The translations under genes were made by a program, and so were the position numbers. A DNA stretch of 64,000 bases. Source: CAVQBC01 sp963710665 (GTDB lineage: Bacteria > Actinomycetota > Thermoleophilia > Solirubrobacterales > Solirubrobacteraceae). The notes under the pieces are model-generated. The model did no database searches and was not told where the DNA came from. It was given only the letters and a program-made list of their open reading frames with translations. The DNA lies in contig CAVQBC010000007.1 in NCBI GenBank assembly GCA_963710665.1, positions 1 through 64,000 on the forward strand, given 5' to 3'. Each line of letters begins with the position of its first letter. Within the stretch, counting starts at the first letter, position 1. Positions 28,810 through 38,449 of the stretch are shown here, piece after piece.

Positions 28810-29577
28810 ATGGGTCGATCCGCCGAGTTGGTGTTGCAGAAGAGGCGATCCGGGTTCAGCATCCCGATCGTGACCGAGCGCGCAGATGCGCCGCGCCATG
28901 AGCCCGCGTGGATCGCCTCGCTGAAGAAGGCGTTCACGGTCGTCTTCCTGCGCGACTGGCATCCGGTTCTGCGCGATCCGCTCGACGTGTTGCGGTTGAG
29001 CTTCCCCGTCGGCGCGGCGGTCTTCGCCGTCCTCGGCGACTGGGACGCGGTGGTGCGGCTGCTGCTGCCGGGGCTGGCGGTGTTCGCGGTGCGGGCGATC
29101 GACGTGCCGCGCGCGATCGACTGGGTGTTCTGCGCCGCGATGCTCTTCCAGGGCTGGGGCAACGCCCTGCACCTGTTCGAGCGCTTCTGGTGGTACGACA
29201 ACTGCGTCCACATCACGCTGCCGATGAGCCTGGCGCCGATCCTCTATATCGGCTTCGCGCGCCTCGACGTCGTTCCCGACACGTCCGAGCGCCTCGGCAG
29301 CCGGGCCGAGCTGTGGGGGATCGCGCTGATCACCGGCTGCCTGGGCGTGACGGCGGCCAGCTTCTACGAGATCTACGAGTGGGTGGTCGACAACTGGTTC
29401 AGCCAGCACCTGTTCATCGGCGAGACCGACACCGTCACCGACCTCGCCGACGGCTTTCTCGGTGCCGGCCTTGGGGGCCTGTTCCTGGCCGCGTGGTCGC
29501 TCTCGCACTACACCAGCCGGCGCATCCCGATGCCCCTGCACCGACATCGCCCATCAGCGCAGGTGGACGGGGTATGA
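28810..29577 (+). CDS. DUF2238-family integral membrane protein
   Basis: 255 aa from ATG 28810 (an in-frame ATG at 28768, directly at the repeat edge, would give 269 aa). After a cytosolic leader (~residues 1-50) there are four or five TM helices. Conserved polar residues of the YjdF/DUF2238 family are in place: ALHLFERFWWYDNCVHITLP (His, Asp, His), FYEIYEWVVDN (Glu, Glu, Asp) and GETDTVTDLADGFLGAGLG (Asp residues). The function of the family is unknown; the buried His/Asp/Glu pattern suggests a metal or ion site. The leader has a lower GC content than its surroundings. The gene sits between two direct repeats and looks inserted between DUF2252 and M23. Confidence 0.75.
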   Translation: MGRSAELVLQKRRSGFSIPIVTERADAPRHEPAWIASLKKAFTVVFLRDWHPVLRDPLDVLRLSFPVGAAVFAVLGDWDAVVRLLLPGLAVFAVRAIDVPRAIDWVFCAAMLFQGWGNALHLFERFWWYDNCVHITLPMSLAPILYIGFARLDVVPDTSERLGSRAELWGIALITGCLGVTAASFYEIYEWVVDNWFSQHLFIGETDTVTDLADGFLGAGLGGLFLAAWSLSHYTSRRIPMPLHRHRPSAQVDGV

Positions 29578-29771
29578 CATGAGCCATAGCCCTCCGCCGA
29601 TCCGCGCCTCGACGCTGTAGACCCCGCGCGCGGCGATCCCCGCGGGCCGCCGCCGCGCGCGTGACGCCGGGCGTCCCCGCGTCGGCGCTCCACTACGCCG
29701 CGGGAGCGTCTCCGGTCTGCTGGACCGCCGCGCTCGCCGCCGCCGTGTCGCTTGCGCTGCTCACGCGTCGC

Positions 29772-29834
29772 GCCGGCGGACTAGCCGAAGCCGAGGACGT
29801 CGCCGCCCAGCGGGAACTGGTCCTCGCGCTCGCG
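29772..29834. repeat. Right copy of the direct repeat (M23 gene 3' end)
   Basis: GCCGGCGGACTAG at 29772-29784, CCGAAG, then the 44 bases identical to 28724-28767. This copy is the functional end of the M23 peptidase gene (stop at 29781-29783, minus strand). The 194 bases between the DUF2238 stop and this repeat hold no convincing gene; a short Ala-rich hydrophobic reading (29661-29790, plus strand) may be a gene remnant. Confidence 0.9.
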
Positions 29835-30881
29835 CGGCGGCGCCGCCGGCACGATCACGGGCGCCGTGAAGTCGGCGATGTTGCCGTCCAGGCCGAAGCG
29901 GTGGAAGACGTAGGGGAGGCCGTCCGCGTCGAGGGCGGAGGGCCCGCCCGGGCCGTCCATCACCTGGAAGTGCAGGTGCGGGCCGGAGGAGATGCCGGTG
30001 TTGCCGACCAGCCCGAGCACCTGGCCCCGGCGCACGCGCTCGCCCGCGCTCACGCGGAGGCTGCCCGGCTGCAGGTGGGCGTAGAGCGCGTAGCGCCCGC
30101 CGCCGAGGTCCTGGACGACGCGGTTGCCGGCCGCGACGTCGTAGGACGTGAACGGCGGCTCGGCGGGCGGGGTGTTCTCCGGGAGGTCGTCGCGCGCCAC
30201 GGCGATCGTGCCGTCCGCGACGGCGATCACCTCCGAGCCGTAGATCGCATAGCTGTCGTTGCGCTGGGGGTCGCCGGTGAAGACGTCGTCGCCGGCCTCG
30301 TTGAGGCGCACGAAGTCGATCGCGTAGCGCTGCGAGAACGAGATCTGGCCGTCGATCGTCACCGGGGTGTGGGCGATGATCGCCACCAGCCGCTCGCCGC
30401 GCAGCGGCGGGCCGACGCGCAGCGCGGCGCGGCGGGAGACCGTCGTGTCCGCGCCCGACACGGTGAGCTCGGCGCCGTCCGGGAGCGTGAAGGCGAGCCG
30501 GTGCGAGAGCTCGCCGGGCACGCGGCCGCGCGGGAGCGCGAGGTCGAGGCGCACGATGGCGAGCCCGCCCGCGGGCAGCGTGGTGCCGAAGGGAACCAGC
30601 ATCCCCGCGAGCGCGTCGGCCCCGAACGTCGCCACGCTCTCGCCGTCCGGGCCGAGGACGTCGAGCCCGCGGAGCTCCGCGCTCGACGCCGTCGGGTTGT
30701 TGACGACGAGCTCGTAGACGAGATGCCGCCGTCCGTCGGTCCGCACCACGGGCGCGGGCGGTGAGAGGACGTCGGCCGTGGGCCGTGGCGCCGGGTCCTG
30801 GGCGCGGGCCGCGGCCGGGAGCGCGAACGCGCCCGGCACCAGCAGGATTGCGACCATCGAACGCCATGCGAGAGCTCGCAT
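29781..30881 (-). CDS. Secreted M23-family (LytM) metallopeptidase
   Basis: 366 aa with a signal peptide (MVAILLVPGAFALPAAARA). Residues ~45-180 form a beta-sandwich domain of unknown role. The C-terminal ~150 residues are a LytM domain: QRNDSYAIYGSEVIAVADGTI, YALYAHLQPGSLRVSAGERVRRGQVLG and GNTGISSGPHLHFQV, with His-x-His as the last zinc ligands. The first His-x3-Asp ligand pair is not in its usual form, since NDSYAIYG occupies that place, so it may be an activator or divergent peptidase. Likely acts on peptidoglycan outside the membrane. The start at ATG 30881 gives the signal peptide; 263 bases separate it from the divergent desaturase. Confidence 0.82.
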   Translation of the reverse strand: MRALAWRSMVAILLVPGAFALPAAARAQDPAPRPTADVLSPPAPVVRTDGRRHLVYELVVNNPTASSAELRGLDVLGPDGESVATFGADALAGMLVPFGTTLPAGGLAIVRLDLALPRGRVPGELSHRLAFTLPDGAELTVSGADTTVSRRAALRVGPPLRGERLVAIIAHTPVTIDGQISFSQRYAIDFVRLNEAGDDVFTGDPQRNDSYAIYGSEVIAVADGTIAVARDDLPENTPPAEPPFTSYDVAAGNRVVQDLGGGRYALYAHLQPGSLRVSAGERVRRGQVLGLVGNTGISSGPHLHFQVMDGPGGPSALDADGLPYVFHRFGLDGNIADFTAPVIVPAAPPREREDQFPLGGDVLGFG

Positions 30882-31144
30882 CCCGACCCAGCCTTCCCGT
30901 TTGCTGCCGGCCGAGCCGACCCTACACCCGCCGCCCGGGCGGATCTCCGGATGGCGCGCCGGCGTTCCCGGGCAGGCAGAAGCGGCGGGCAAGGGTCCTG
31001 AACGCCCGATGTAACAGCACCCGACCGGGCTGGTAGGCTGAGGCACGACCAGCCGGGCGAGCCCGCTCGGCAAGCGTACCTGTCGCACGGGATCGGGGTA
31101 CAAGCGGGAACCTCCGACCTTACCGACCTAGCCGGGGAAAGAGT

Positions 31145-32167
31145 ATGGCGACGAACGACACGCTCACGCCAGTGCAAGACCATAGGTCCACCTCGGACCG
31201 TGCGGAGCCTGACGGTCCCGATCAGGATCCTCGCGGTCCTGGGCCCGACGACATCCAGCCCGCGGAGCACGAGACGCTCGATCGCTTCCTCACCGGGGCG
31301 ATCTCGATCGTGCCGTTCCTGGCGCTGGGCGTCGCCGGCTGGCGCACCTGGCAGGGCCTGCTGCACCCGAGCGACCTCGTGGTCTTCGCGATCATGTACC
31401 TCGCCACCGGGTTCGGCGTCACGGTGGGCTTCCACCGCCTGCTCACCCACCGCGCGTTCAAGACCAACAAGGTGGTGCGCGGGATCCTCGCCGCGTTCGG
31501 CTCGATGGCCATCGAGGGGCCGGTGATCTCGTGGGTGGCCGACCACCGCAAGCACCACGCCTTCTCCGACCGGCCGGGCGACCCGCACAGCCCCCACGTG
31601 GACCACGGCGTCGGGCTGCGCGGAGCGCTGCGCGGCCTCGTGCACGCGCACATGGGGTGGCTCTTCATCCACACCCAGCGCGGCGCGCGCACGCGCTACG
31701 CCCCGGACCTGATCAAGGACCCGGTCGTGAGCTTCGTCGACCGCACCTTCCTGCCGTGGGTGATCCTCAGCTTCTTCTTCCCGTTCGGCCTCGGCGTGCT
31801 GATCGGCGGCTCGCTCGCCGCCGGGCTGACCGCGATGCTCTGGGGTGGGCTCGTGCGCATCTTCGTGCTGCACCACATGACCTACAGCATCAACTCGTGG
31901 TGCCACTTCGCCGGCCGCAAGCGCTTCGCCACCAAGGACGAGTCGCGCAACGTCTTCTGGCTCGCGCTGCCGACCTTCGGCGAGTCCTGGCACAACAACC
32001 ACCACGCGTTCCCGACCTCGGCCTTCCACGGCATGCGTCGCTGGGAGCTCGACCCGTCGGCGGGCGTGATCTGGACGCTCGAGAAGCTCGGGCTGGCATG
32101 GGACGTGGTGCGTGTGAGCCGGGAGCGCCAGGAGCGCAAGGTGGTCGGCGCCGAGTCGGCCTCCTGA
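31145..32167 (+). CDS. Acyl-CoA/acyl-lipid desaturase (stearoyl-CoA delta-9 type)
   Basis: 340 aa membrane di-iron enzyme. The three histidine boxes are complete: HRLLTH (97-102), HRKHH (134-138) and HNNHH (283-287). TM pairs lie near 50-90 and 185-220. A His at position 278-type QxxHH is replaced by SWHNNHH, normal for this family. It inserts a cis double bond into a fatty acyl chain and so controls membrane fluidity. The N-terminal 45 residues are polar and variable. It is a single gene with its own upstream region of 263 bases shared with the M23 gene, in which I see no clear operator. Confidence 0.92.
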   Translation: MATNDTLTPVQDHRSTSDRAEPDGPDQDPRGPGPDDIQPAEHETLDRFLTGAISIVPFLALGVAGWRTWQGLLHPSDLVVFAIMYLATGFGVTVGFHRLLTHRAFKTNKVVRGILAAFGSMAIEGPVISWVADHRKHHAFSDRPGDPHSPHVDHGVGLRGALRGLVHAHMGWLFIHTQRGARTRYAPDLIKDPVVSFVDRTFLPWVILSFFFPFGLGVLIGGSLAAGLTAMLWGGLVRIFVLHHMTYSINSWCHFAGRKRFATKDESRNVFWLALPTFGESWHNNHHAFPTSAFHGMRRWELDPSAGVIWTLEKLGLAWDVVRVSRERQERKVVGAESAS

Positions 32168-32324
32168 CGCCGCCGCTCGCCGGCTCTCCGAATCCCGTCC
32201 GCCTCGCCCGCCTCACCGTCCGGCCGTCGGCGTCGGCCGCTGGGTGGCGGACTGGAGCCTGAACGGCGACGCCGGCGGTCCGAACCGCGTTGCGCCGCCG
32301 TGCCACGAGCCGCATGATCCGGCG

Positions 32325-33068
32325 ATGCTGGTCGCGGTGTTCGGCGACGCCCACGCCCACGCCGAGGCGTTCGCCGCCGTGCTCGGCGCGGCGGCGGAGG
32401 CCGGGGCGGAGGAGCTGTGGTCGCTCGGGGACATGGTGGGGAGCGGCCCGGATCCCGAGCACGTGGTGGCGCTGACCCGCGAGCACTGCCGCGTCGCCCT
32501 GCTGGGCAACCACGACTACGGCGCGACGGGCTCGGCCGACCCGTCGCGGTTCGGCGAGCCCGGGTCCGCCGCGGTGCGGTCGATCGAGCTGGCGCGCGAG
32601 CGGCTGCCCGAGGCGGACATCGTGTGGATGCGGTCGCGCAAGCCGGCGGCGCGGCGCCACGAGGTGCAGGCCTGGCACGGCAGTCCCCGCAACCCGGTCC
32701 ACGAGTACGTCGGCCCGTCCAACGCGGCCGCCTGCCTCGCCGTGCAGCGAGCCGATCTCGGGCTGGTCGGCCACACGCACGCGCCGGCCGCCTGGCAGCA
32801 GACGCGGCGCGGCGCCCGGCGGGTGAAGACCAGCCCGGGCGAGCCGCTCGACGTCGGCACCGGGCGCTGGCTGCTCAACCCGGGCGCGGTCGGCGCCCCC
32901 GAGCCGCCGCGGCTCGGCTGGTGGGATGGCCTCGACACGCAGGCCGGCGCCGGCGCGTTCTGGCTGCTGCTCGACCTCGAGGCGCGCACCGCCACGTGGC
33001 GGCGCGCGCCCTACGACCCTGCTCCCGCTCGTGCGCGAGCCCGGGCGCTCGGGCTCGACCGCGCCTGA
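32325..33068 (+). CDS. Calcineurin-like metallophosphoesterase
   Basis: 247 aa, YfcE/MJ0936-like. The metal motifs appear in order: FGDAHAHAEA (Asp8, His10), SLGDMVGSGPDP (Asp of motif II), LLGNHDYG (motif III, residues ~64-68) and LVGHTHAPAAW (motif V, GHTH). ATG 32325 is preferred because the fold begins two residues later; the open frame from 32244 adds a non-conserved leader. Likely a cytosolic phosphodiesterase or phosphatase; substrate unknown. The stop overlaps the next start (ATGA at 33065-33070), so it is coupled with the CopD-like gene. Confidence 0.87.
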   Translation: MLVAVFGDAHAHAEAFAAVLGAAAEAGAEELWSLGDMVGSGPDPEHVVALTREHCRVALLGNHDYGATGSADPSRFGEPGSAAVRSIELARERLPEADIVWMRSRKPAARRHEVQAWHGSPRNPVHEYVGPSNAAACLAVQRADLGLVGHTHAPAAWQQTRRGARRVKTSPGEPLDVGTGRWLLNPGAVGAPEPPRLGWWDGLDTQAGAGAFWLLLDLEARTATWRRAPYDPAPARARARALGLDRA

Positions 33069-33463
33069 TGGGCGGCGCCGGCTGGCTCGCGATCCGCTGG
33101 CTGCACGTGCTGGCCATGGCGCTCTTCGTCGGTGGGCAGCTCGTGCTCGTCGCCGCGGTCGTCCCCGCGCTGCGCGACCAGCGCCCCGCACTGCGCGCGG
33201 TCGCCCGGCGCTTCGGGTGGGCGTCGCTGGCGGCGCTCGGCGTGCTGATCGCCACGGGCGTCGCGCTCGCCTCTCATGACGACCGCTGGGGCTCGGGCAC
33301 GCTGCACGTGAAGCTCGCCCTGGTCGTCCTCGTCGGCGCGCTCGTCGCGTGGCACCTGCGCCGGCCCCGGTCGCACGCGATCGAGGGGCTCGTCTTCGTC
33401 GTCTCGCTCGCGATCGTGTGGCTGGGACTCGCGCTCGCGCACGGGCCGTTGCCGTTCGGGTGA
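33068..33463 (+). CDS. Small CopD-like/DUF2269-like membrane protein
   Basis: 131 aa with four predicted TM helices: about 7-29 (AIRWLHVLAMALFVGGQLVLVAAV), 45-65, 79-98 and 105-125. The first helix carries WLHVLAMALFVGGQ, resembling the His-containing first helix of CopD and related integral membrane proteins that may bind copper or heme. Start codon overlaps the phosphoesterase stop by one base. Function unknown; a link with metal or redox handling is only suggested by the histidine. It converges on the patatin gene with a 9-base gap. Confidence 0.7.
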   Translation: MGGAGWLAIRWLHVLAMALFVGGQLVLVAAVVPALRDQRPALRAVARRFGWASLAALGVLIATGVALASHDDRWGSGTLHVKLALVVLVGALVAWHLRRPRSHAIEGLVFVVSLAIVWLGLALAHGPLPFG

Positions 33464-33472
33464 CGCCGGGCG

Positions 33473-34762
33473 TCAGTCGCCGGCGGCGCTGAGCCGCAGC
33501 GTCTGCACCCGGCCGTCGGCGAAGACGGCCTCGGCGAGGCCCTGGGGCGGCGCTCCGCCGCGCACGCGGACGCTCCACGTGACGCCCGCGCCGGCGACCT
33601 GCTTGCGGGTGAGGTCCATCACGACCTCGTCGGCGAAGTGCTCGCGCACGTAGGCGCCGATGGCGTCGCGGCCGCGGTAGGAGCCGGGCGCGGGGAACGG
33701 CGCGGCGGAGACGAGCTCGGCGTCCTCGGCGAAGAACCCCGTGACCGCCTCGTGGTCCCGGCGCACCCACGCGTCCTCGAAGGCGAGCGCCACGAGGAAC
33801 TCCTCCGCGCGCGCCTCGCCGTGCTCCATCAGCTCACGCAGGAAGACCGGGTCGCGGTTGAGCTTCGAGGCGGTCCCCAGCGAGCGCGAGAAGCGGGTCC
33901 GGGACAGCTCGAGGACGCGCACGACGATCCGCCGGTAGCGGCCGTCCGGGTCGAGCTCGCCGGTCTCGAGCAGCTGGTCGATCTTCTCGATGAACTGCAG
34001 CTCCTGGTTGAGCGAGAGGTTGCCCGCCAGCTCGTTGCGGCGGTCGGCGATCTCCATCACGGTCCGCGGCTCGGCGGCCGCCTCCGTGGGGTTGATCTGG
34101 ATGACCCAGATCTCGTCGGGGCGCGCGTCGGTGAGGTCGCGCACGGGCGGGTTCTGGGAGAACAGGCCGTCCCAGTAGGTGCCGTCGCCGACCCGCACCG
34201 CGCGGAACAGGGTGGGGATGGCGGCCGAGGCGAGGACCGTCTCGGCGGTGATGCGGTCGCGGCGGCTGTCGAAGGCCTTGAACGCGCCGGAGAGGACGTC
34301 GACCGCCCCGATCAGCAGCAGCGGGTCCTCGTCGTCGCCGGGCCGGGGGGCGAGCGCGCCGAAGTCGACCTGGCGCTCGAGCGTCCGCTTGAACGTCTCC
34401 ATCGCGACCTCGGTCCACGGCGCGTCGTAGGGGCTGATCGCGGGCGTCGCCACCACGTCCTGGATCGCGCCCGCCCCGAGCACCCACGCGTTGAGCGCCC
34501 ACTCGGCGGGCGTGGTCGCAGCGACGTCCTCCCAGTACGCGTCGAGGCGCTCGCCCGCGAGCTCCGGCGCGTGCTCGCGCAGCGCCGACCAGGCGAGCAG
34601 CGCGCACACCGCCCCGCCCGAGGTGCCGCTGAGGCCCACGATCTCGACGCGCTCCGCGAGCCGCGGGTCGCCCAGCAGCCGCTTGAGCACGCCGGCCGTG
34701 AAGGCCGTGTGGCTCCCGCCGCCCTGGCAGGCGAGCGCGACGCGCGTAGGGGGCTCCGCCAC
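33473..34762 (-). CDS. Patatin-like phospholipase fused to a SnoaL-like domain
   Basis: 429 aa. Residues 1-300 are a patatin domain: oxyanion loop CQGGGSHTAF (12-21), nucleophile motif GTSGG with Ser48, and the Asp of the dyad in YWDGLFSQNPPV. Residues ~315-425 are an NTF2/SnoaL-like fold (FLVALAFEDAWVRRDHEAVTGFFAEDAELV ... YRGRDAIGAYVREHFAD), as in polyketide cyclase-like and ketosteroid-isomerase-like proteins. It probably hydrolyses lipid acyl chains in the cytosol. The GTG at 34762 shares one base with the methyltransferase stop (TAGTG) once the upstream frame is corrected. Uncorrected, the two appear as one 711-aa fusion, which I do not accept. Confidence 0.82.
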   Translation of the reverse strand: MAEPPTRVALACQGGGSHTAFTAGVLKRLLGDPRLAERVEIVGLSGTSGGAVCALLAWSALREHAPELAGERLDAYWEDVAATTPAEWALNAWVLGAGAIQDVVATPAISPYDAPWTEVAMETFKRTLERQVDFGALAPRPGDDEDPLLLIGAVDVLSGAFKAFDSRRDRITAETVLASAAIPTLFRAVRVGDGTYWDGLFSQNPPVRDLTDARPDEIWVIQINPTEAAAEPRTVMEIADRRNELAGNLSLNQELQFIEKIDQLLETGELDPDGRYRRIVVRVLELSRTRFSRSLGTASKLNRDPVFLRELMEHGEARAEEFLVALAFEDAWVRRDHEAVTGFFAEDAELVSAAPFPAPGSYRGRDAIGAYVREHFADEVVMDLTRKQVAGAGVTWSVRVRGGAPPQGLAEAVFADGRVQTLRLSAAGD

Positions 34763-35608
34763 TACTCCTCCGCGCCCGGGCGCCGCCCGCTCGCCAGCTT
34801 GACCACGGCCGGGAGCTCGTGGCCCTTCCCCGCGCGGTGGGCGGCGAGCTCGCGCTCCACGACGCGCGCGAGCGCGGCGGCGGGCCGACGCACTCGCGGC
34901 ACCCAGCTCCGCGGCGGCGCGCACGCTGCCGTCGAGCACGTCCGCCCAGTACTCCTCGGCGGACCCCACCGGCACCGTGAACGTGAGCGTGCGCACGCGC
35001 ACGTCGCCGAAGCCCGCGCCGGCGAACAGGGCCGCGAACGCGCCGTCGTCGGCGAACCGGTAGGGGTCCGGTCCGGCGGGGACGCCCGCGCCGCCGCCCG
35101 CGCCGGCCTCCTCGATCGCGTCCGCGATGATCCCCGTCAGGCGGTTGCGGCGGGGGACCTCCCACACGGCGGCGGCCACGAGGCCGCCCGGCGCGAGCAC
35201 GCGCGCCAGCTCTGCGGCGGCCCGCTCCGGCCGCGGCAGGTGGTTGAACACGAAGCCCGCGGTCGCGGCCGTGAAGCTCGCGGCTCCGAACGGCAGCGCC
35301 TCGGCGTCGGCGCGGCGCAGGTCGAGGCCGGGGCGGCGGGCGCGGGCCGCGGCGAGCATGCCCTCGGCGAGATCGATGCCGGTGACGCGCGCGCCCCGGT
35401 CGGCGGCCGCGGCGGCCAGCCGGCCGGTGCCGGTCGCCACGTCGAGCAGCCGGGTGCCCGGCCCGGCCCGCACGGCGTCGAGCAGCGGCTCGCCGACGCG
35501 CGCGGTGACCGCGCCCGTCAGGCGGTCGTAGCCGCCGGCACGGGCGTGCCAGCCCTCGGCCTCGAAGGCCTTGAACGCCGCCTCGTCGCTGTTCGGTCTC
35601 GGGGGCAT
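34762..35608 (-). CDS. Class I SAM-dependent methyltransferase (one frameshift near its 3' end)
   Basis: About 281 aa after correction. Motif I is LLDVATGTGRLA (~52-63), motif II around GIDLAEGMLAAAR, and motif post-I LRRADAEALPFGAASF, typical of UbiE/Methyltransf_11 enzymes. Near 34890-34905 the frame slips. The raw frame reads Arg-rich nonsense through to the patatin gene, while the next frame gives ALARVVERELAAHRAG and GHELPAVVKLASGRR, a normal ending for this group, and TAG at 34762-34764. It probably methylates a small molecule or lipid. Coupled to the patatin gene by a one-base overlap, which suggests a shared lipid-related role. Confidence 0.78.
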
Positions 35609-35623
35609 GGGCGCCGGGCGATC

Positions 35624-36551
35624 CTAGTCGGGGCTGCGCGCCGCGCGCAGGTCCTCGCGCCGCGGCATCCCCGCGCGGGCGCCCGGCGCCCGGCAGCTCA
35701 GCCCCGCCGCGGCCACCGCGAGGCGCGCCGCATCGGCCAGCGGCGCGCCGGCCGCGAGCTCGGCCGCCAGCGCGCCGTTGAAGGCGTCTCCCGCGCCGGT
35801 GGTGTCGACCACGTCGACGGCCAGGGCGGGGATCCGCTCGGCGGCCCCGCTCGGCTCGGCCACCAGCGCGCCCTCGGCGCCGAGCGTCACGACGACGGGC
35901 GCACCGGTGCGCCCGGTGAGGGCGCGGGCGGCGGCCTCGGGGTCGGGCGCGCCGGTGAGCGTGAGCGCCTCGGCGGCGTTCGGGGTCAGGACCGGGCCGA
36001 GGTCCAGCACCGCGTCCTCCAGCGGTCGCGCCGGGGCCGGGTTGAGCACGAGCCGCGCGCCGGCCGCGGCGCCGGCGAGCGCGCCCGCGCGCACCGCGGC
36101 GTCGGGCACCTCGAGGCCGAGCAGGACCACCGCCGGCGCGAGCCCGGCCAGCGCCCGCTCCACCGCCTCGCCGCCGAGCTCCGCGTTGGCCCCCGAGGCG
36201 ACCGCGATCTGGTTCTCGCCCGCCTCGTCGACGACGATCAGCGCCACGCCGGTCGGCGTCCCTGCCGAGCCGCGCGACGCGCTCCACCCCCACGCCCTCG
36301 CGCTCGAGCTCGGCGAGCGCCTCTGCCCCGAGGTCGTCGTCGCCCACCGCCGCCACGAGCTCGACGGCGGCGCCGAGTCGCGCCGCCGCCACGGCCTGGT
36401 TGGCGCTCTTGCCGCCGCCGTGGCGGGCGAGCCGGCCGCCGGTCACCGTCTCTCCCGGCGCGGGCAGCCGCCCCACGCTGACCACGAGATCCGCGTTGAC
36501 CGACCCGACCACCAGCACCCGCCCCGAGGTCACCGCGGGCAAGGGTTTCAC
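35624..36551 (-). pseudogene. rbsK: Ribokinase (PfkB family), split by one frameshift
   Basis: The N-terminal part (from 36551) has the PfkB signature VLVVGSVNADLVVSVGRLPAPGETV and GGGKSANQAVAAARLGA, with AVGDDDLGAEALAELEREGV. The C-terminal part (from 36247) continues in another frame with TPTGVALIVVDEAGENQIAVASGAN, LNPAPA and the catalytic DTTGAGDAFNGA loop. One base is missing or extra near 36260-36270. Corrected length is about 308 aa, normal for RbsK, so this may be a sequencing error. The enzyme phosphorylates D-ribose to ribose 5-phosphate. It is divergent from the sugar ABC transporter, with only 60 bases between the starts, which supports ribose as the transported sugar. Confidence 0.82.
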
Positions 36552-36611
36552 ACGTCGTTGCCCTCGGGTACGCCGCGCCCCGAGGGGACGTCGACGAGGG
36601 GAGGCATCAGC

Positions 36612-37640
36612 GTGGCCACGGCCACCCGGACGCTCGATCGCACGGGCGGGACCTCAGCGCAGGGGCTCAGCCTGGCGCTGCGCGTGATCCGCGCGGGCCC
36701 GGTCCTGATCCTCGCGCTGCTCGTGGTGATCCTGACCCTGGCGTCGCCGTACTTCTTCACCGGCGACAACCTGTCCAACGTGCTCGTGCAGGTCGCGCCG
36801 CTCGCGTGCCTGGCGATCGGGCAGCTGTTCGTGATCCTCGTGGGCGGCATCGACCTGTCGGTCGGCTCGGTGCTCGCGCTGTGCACCGTGACCGGCGCGC
36901 TCGCCTACGGCTGGGGCGACTTCGGCGGCGGCATCCTCACCGTGGCGGTGATCCTGCTCACCGGCGTCGCGGTCGGCGCGCTCAACGGGATCATGCTGGT
37001 CAAGGGCAGGATGCCGCACGCGTTCATCCCGACGCTCGCGACCCTGAACGCCGCGCGGGGGCTCGCGCTGCTGCTGGCGGACGGCGCGCCGATGCCCGGG
37101 ATGCCCCCGATCGTGCAGACCGCCGGCGCCGGCGAGCTCGGCCCGATCCCGGTGCCGGTGCTGATCGTCGCGGGCTTCGGCGCGGCGGCGTGGATCTTCA
37201 CGACGCGCATCCAGTGGGGACGCTGGGTCTACCTCGTCGGCGGCGACAAGGAGGCGGCGCGGCGCATCGGCATCCCGGTCGACAAGGTGATCATCTCCGT
37301 GTTCGTGATCTCCGGGCTCTCGGCGGGCCTCGCCGGACTGATCACCGCGGGGCGGACCGACGCCGGCTACCCGAGCGCCGGGCAGCTCGACGAGCTCGCC
37401 GCCATCTCGGCGGTGATCATCGGCGGCGCGAGCTTCTGGGGCGGCCGCGGGACGGTCGGCGGCGCGATCGTCGGCGTGCTCATCTTCGGCGTGATCTCCA
37501 ACGGGCTGAACCTGCTCAACGTCAGCGTCTACCTGCAGCTGATCGTCATCGGCGTGGTGGTCGCGGTGGCGGTCGAGCTCGACGTGCTCCGCCGCCGCCT
37601 CGAGGAGCGCTTCCGCACGATCCAGGCAAGGGACTCCTGA
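36612..37640 (+). CDS. Ribose/sugar-type ABC transporter permease
   Basis: 342 aa from GTG 36612, preceded by GAGGGGAGG. Eight to ten TM helices; family signatures are GGIDLSVGSVLAL (~80-92), GALNGIMLVKGRMPHAFIPTLATL (the EAA-like loop region of RbsC), and GASFWGGRGTVGGAIVGVLIFGVISNGLNLL near the C-terminus. It belongs to the BPD_transp_2 family that moves ribose, xylose, fructose or rhamnose. First gene of a three-gene transport operon (permease, ATPase, binding protein), and one base separates it from the ATPase gene. Divergent ribokinase argues for ribose. Confidence 0.9.
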   Translation: MATATRTLDRTGGTSAQGLSLALRVIRAGPVLILALLVVILTLASPYFFTGDNLSNVLVQVAPLACLAIGQLFVILVGGIDLSVGSVLALCTVTGALAYGWGDFGGGILTVAVILLTGVAVGALNGIMLVKGRMPHAFIPTLATLNAARGLALLLADGAPMPGMPPIVQTAGAGELGPIPVPVLIVAGFGAAAWIFTTRIQWGRWVYLVGGDKEAARRIGIPVDKVIISVFVISGLSAGLAGLITAGRTDAGYPSAGQLDELAAISAVIIGGASFWGGRGTVGGAIVGVLIFGVISNGLNLLNVSVYLQLIVIGVVVAVAVELDVLRRRLEERFRTIQARDS

Positions 37641-37641
37641 C

Positions 37642-38448
<807 letters not shown>

Positions 38449-38449
38449 G

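Noticed and set aside
29661..29790. Short hydrophobic reading before the right-hand repeat as an independent gene
   Set aside because: It runs straight into the antisense of the M23 gene, has no ribosome site and no homology I recognise. At most it is a remnant.
30882..31144. Possible c-di-AMP (ydaO-type) riboswitch before the M23 peptidase gene
   Set aside because: I looked for the conserved core blocks on the minus strand and found only scattered GC-rich fragments. No convincing set of paired elements.
33473..35608. Single 711-aa methyltransferase-patatin fusion
   Set aside because: The linker is frameshift nonsense. Correcting one base gives a normal methyltransferase end and a one-base start/stop overlap.
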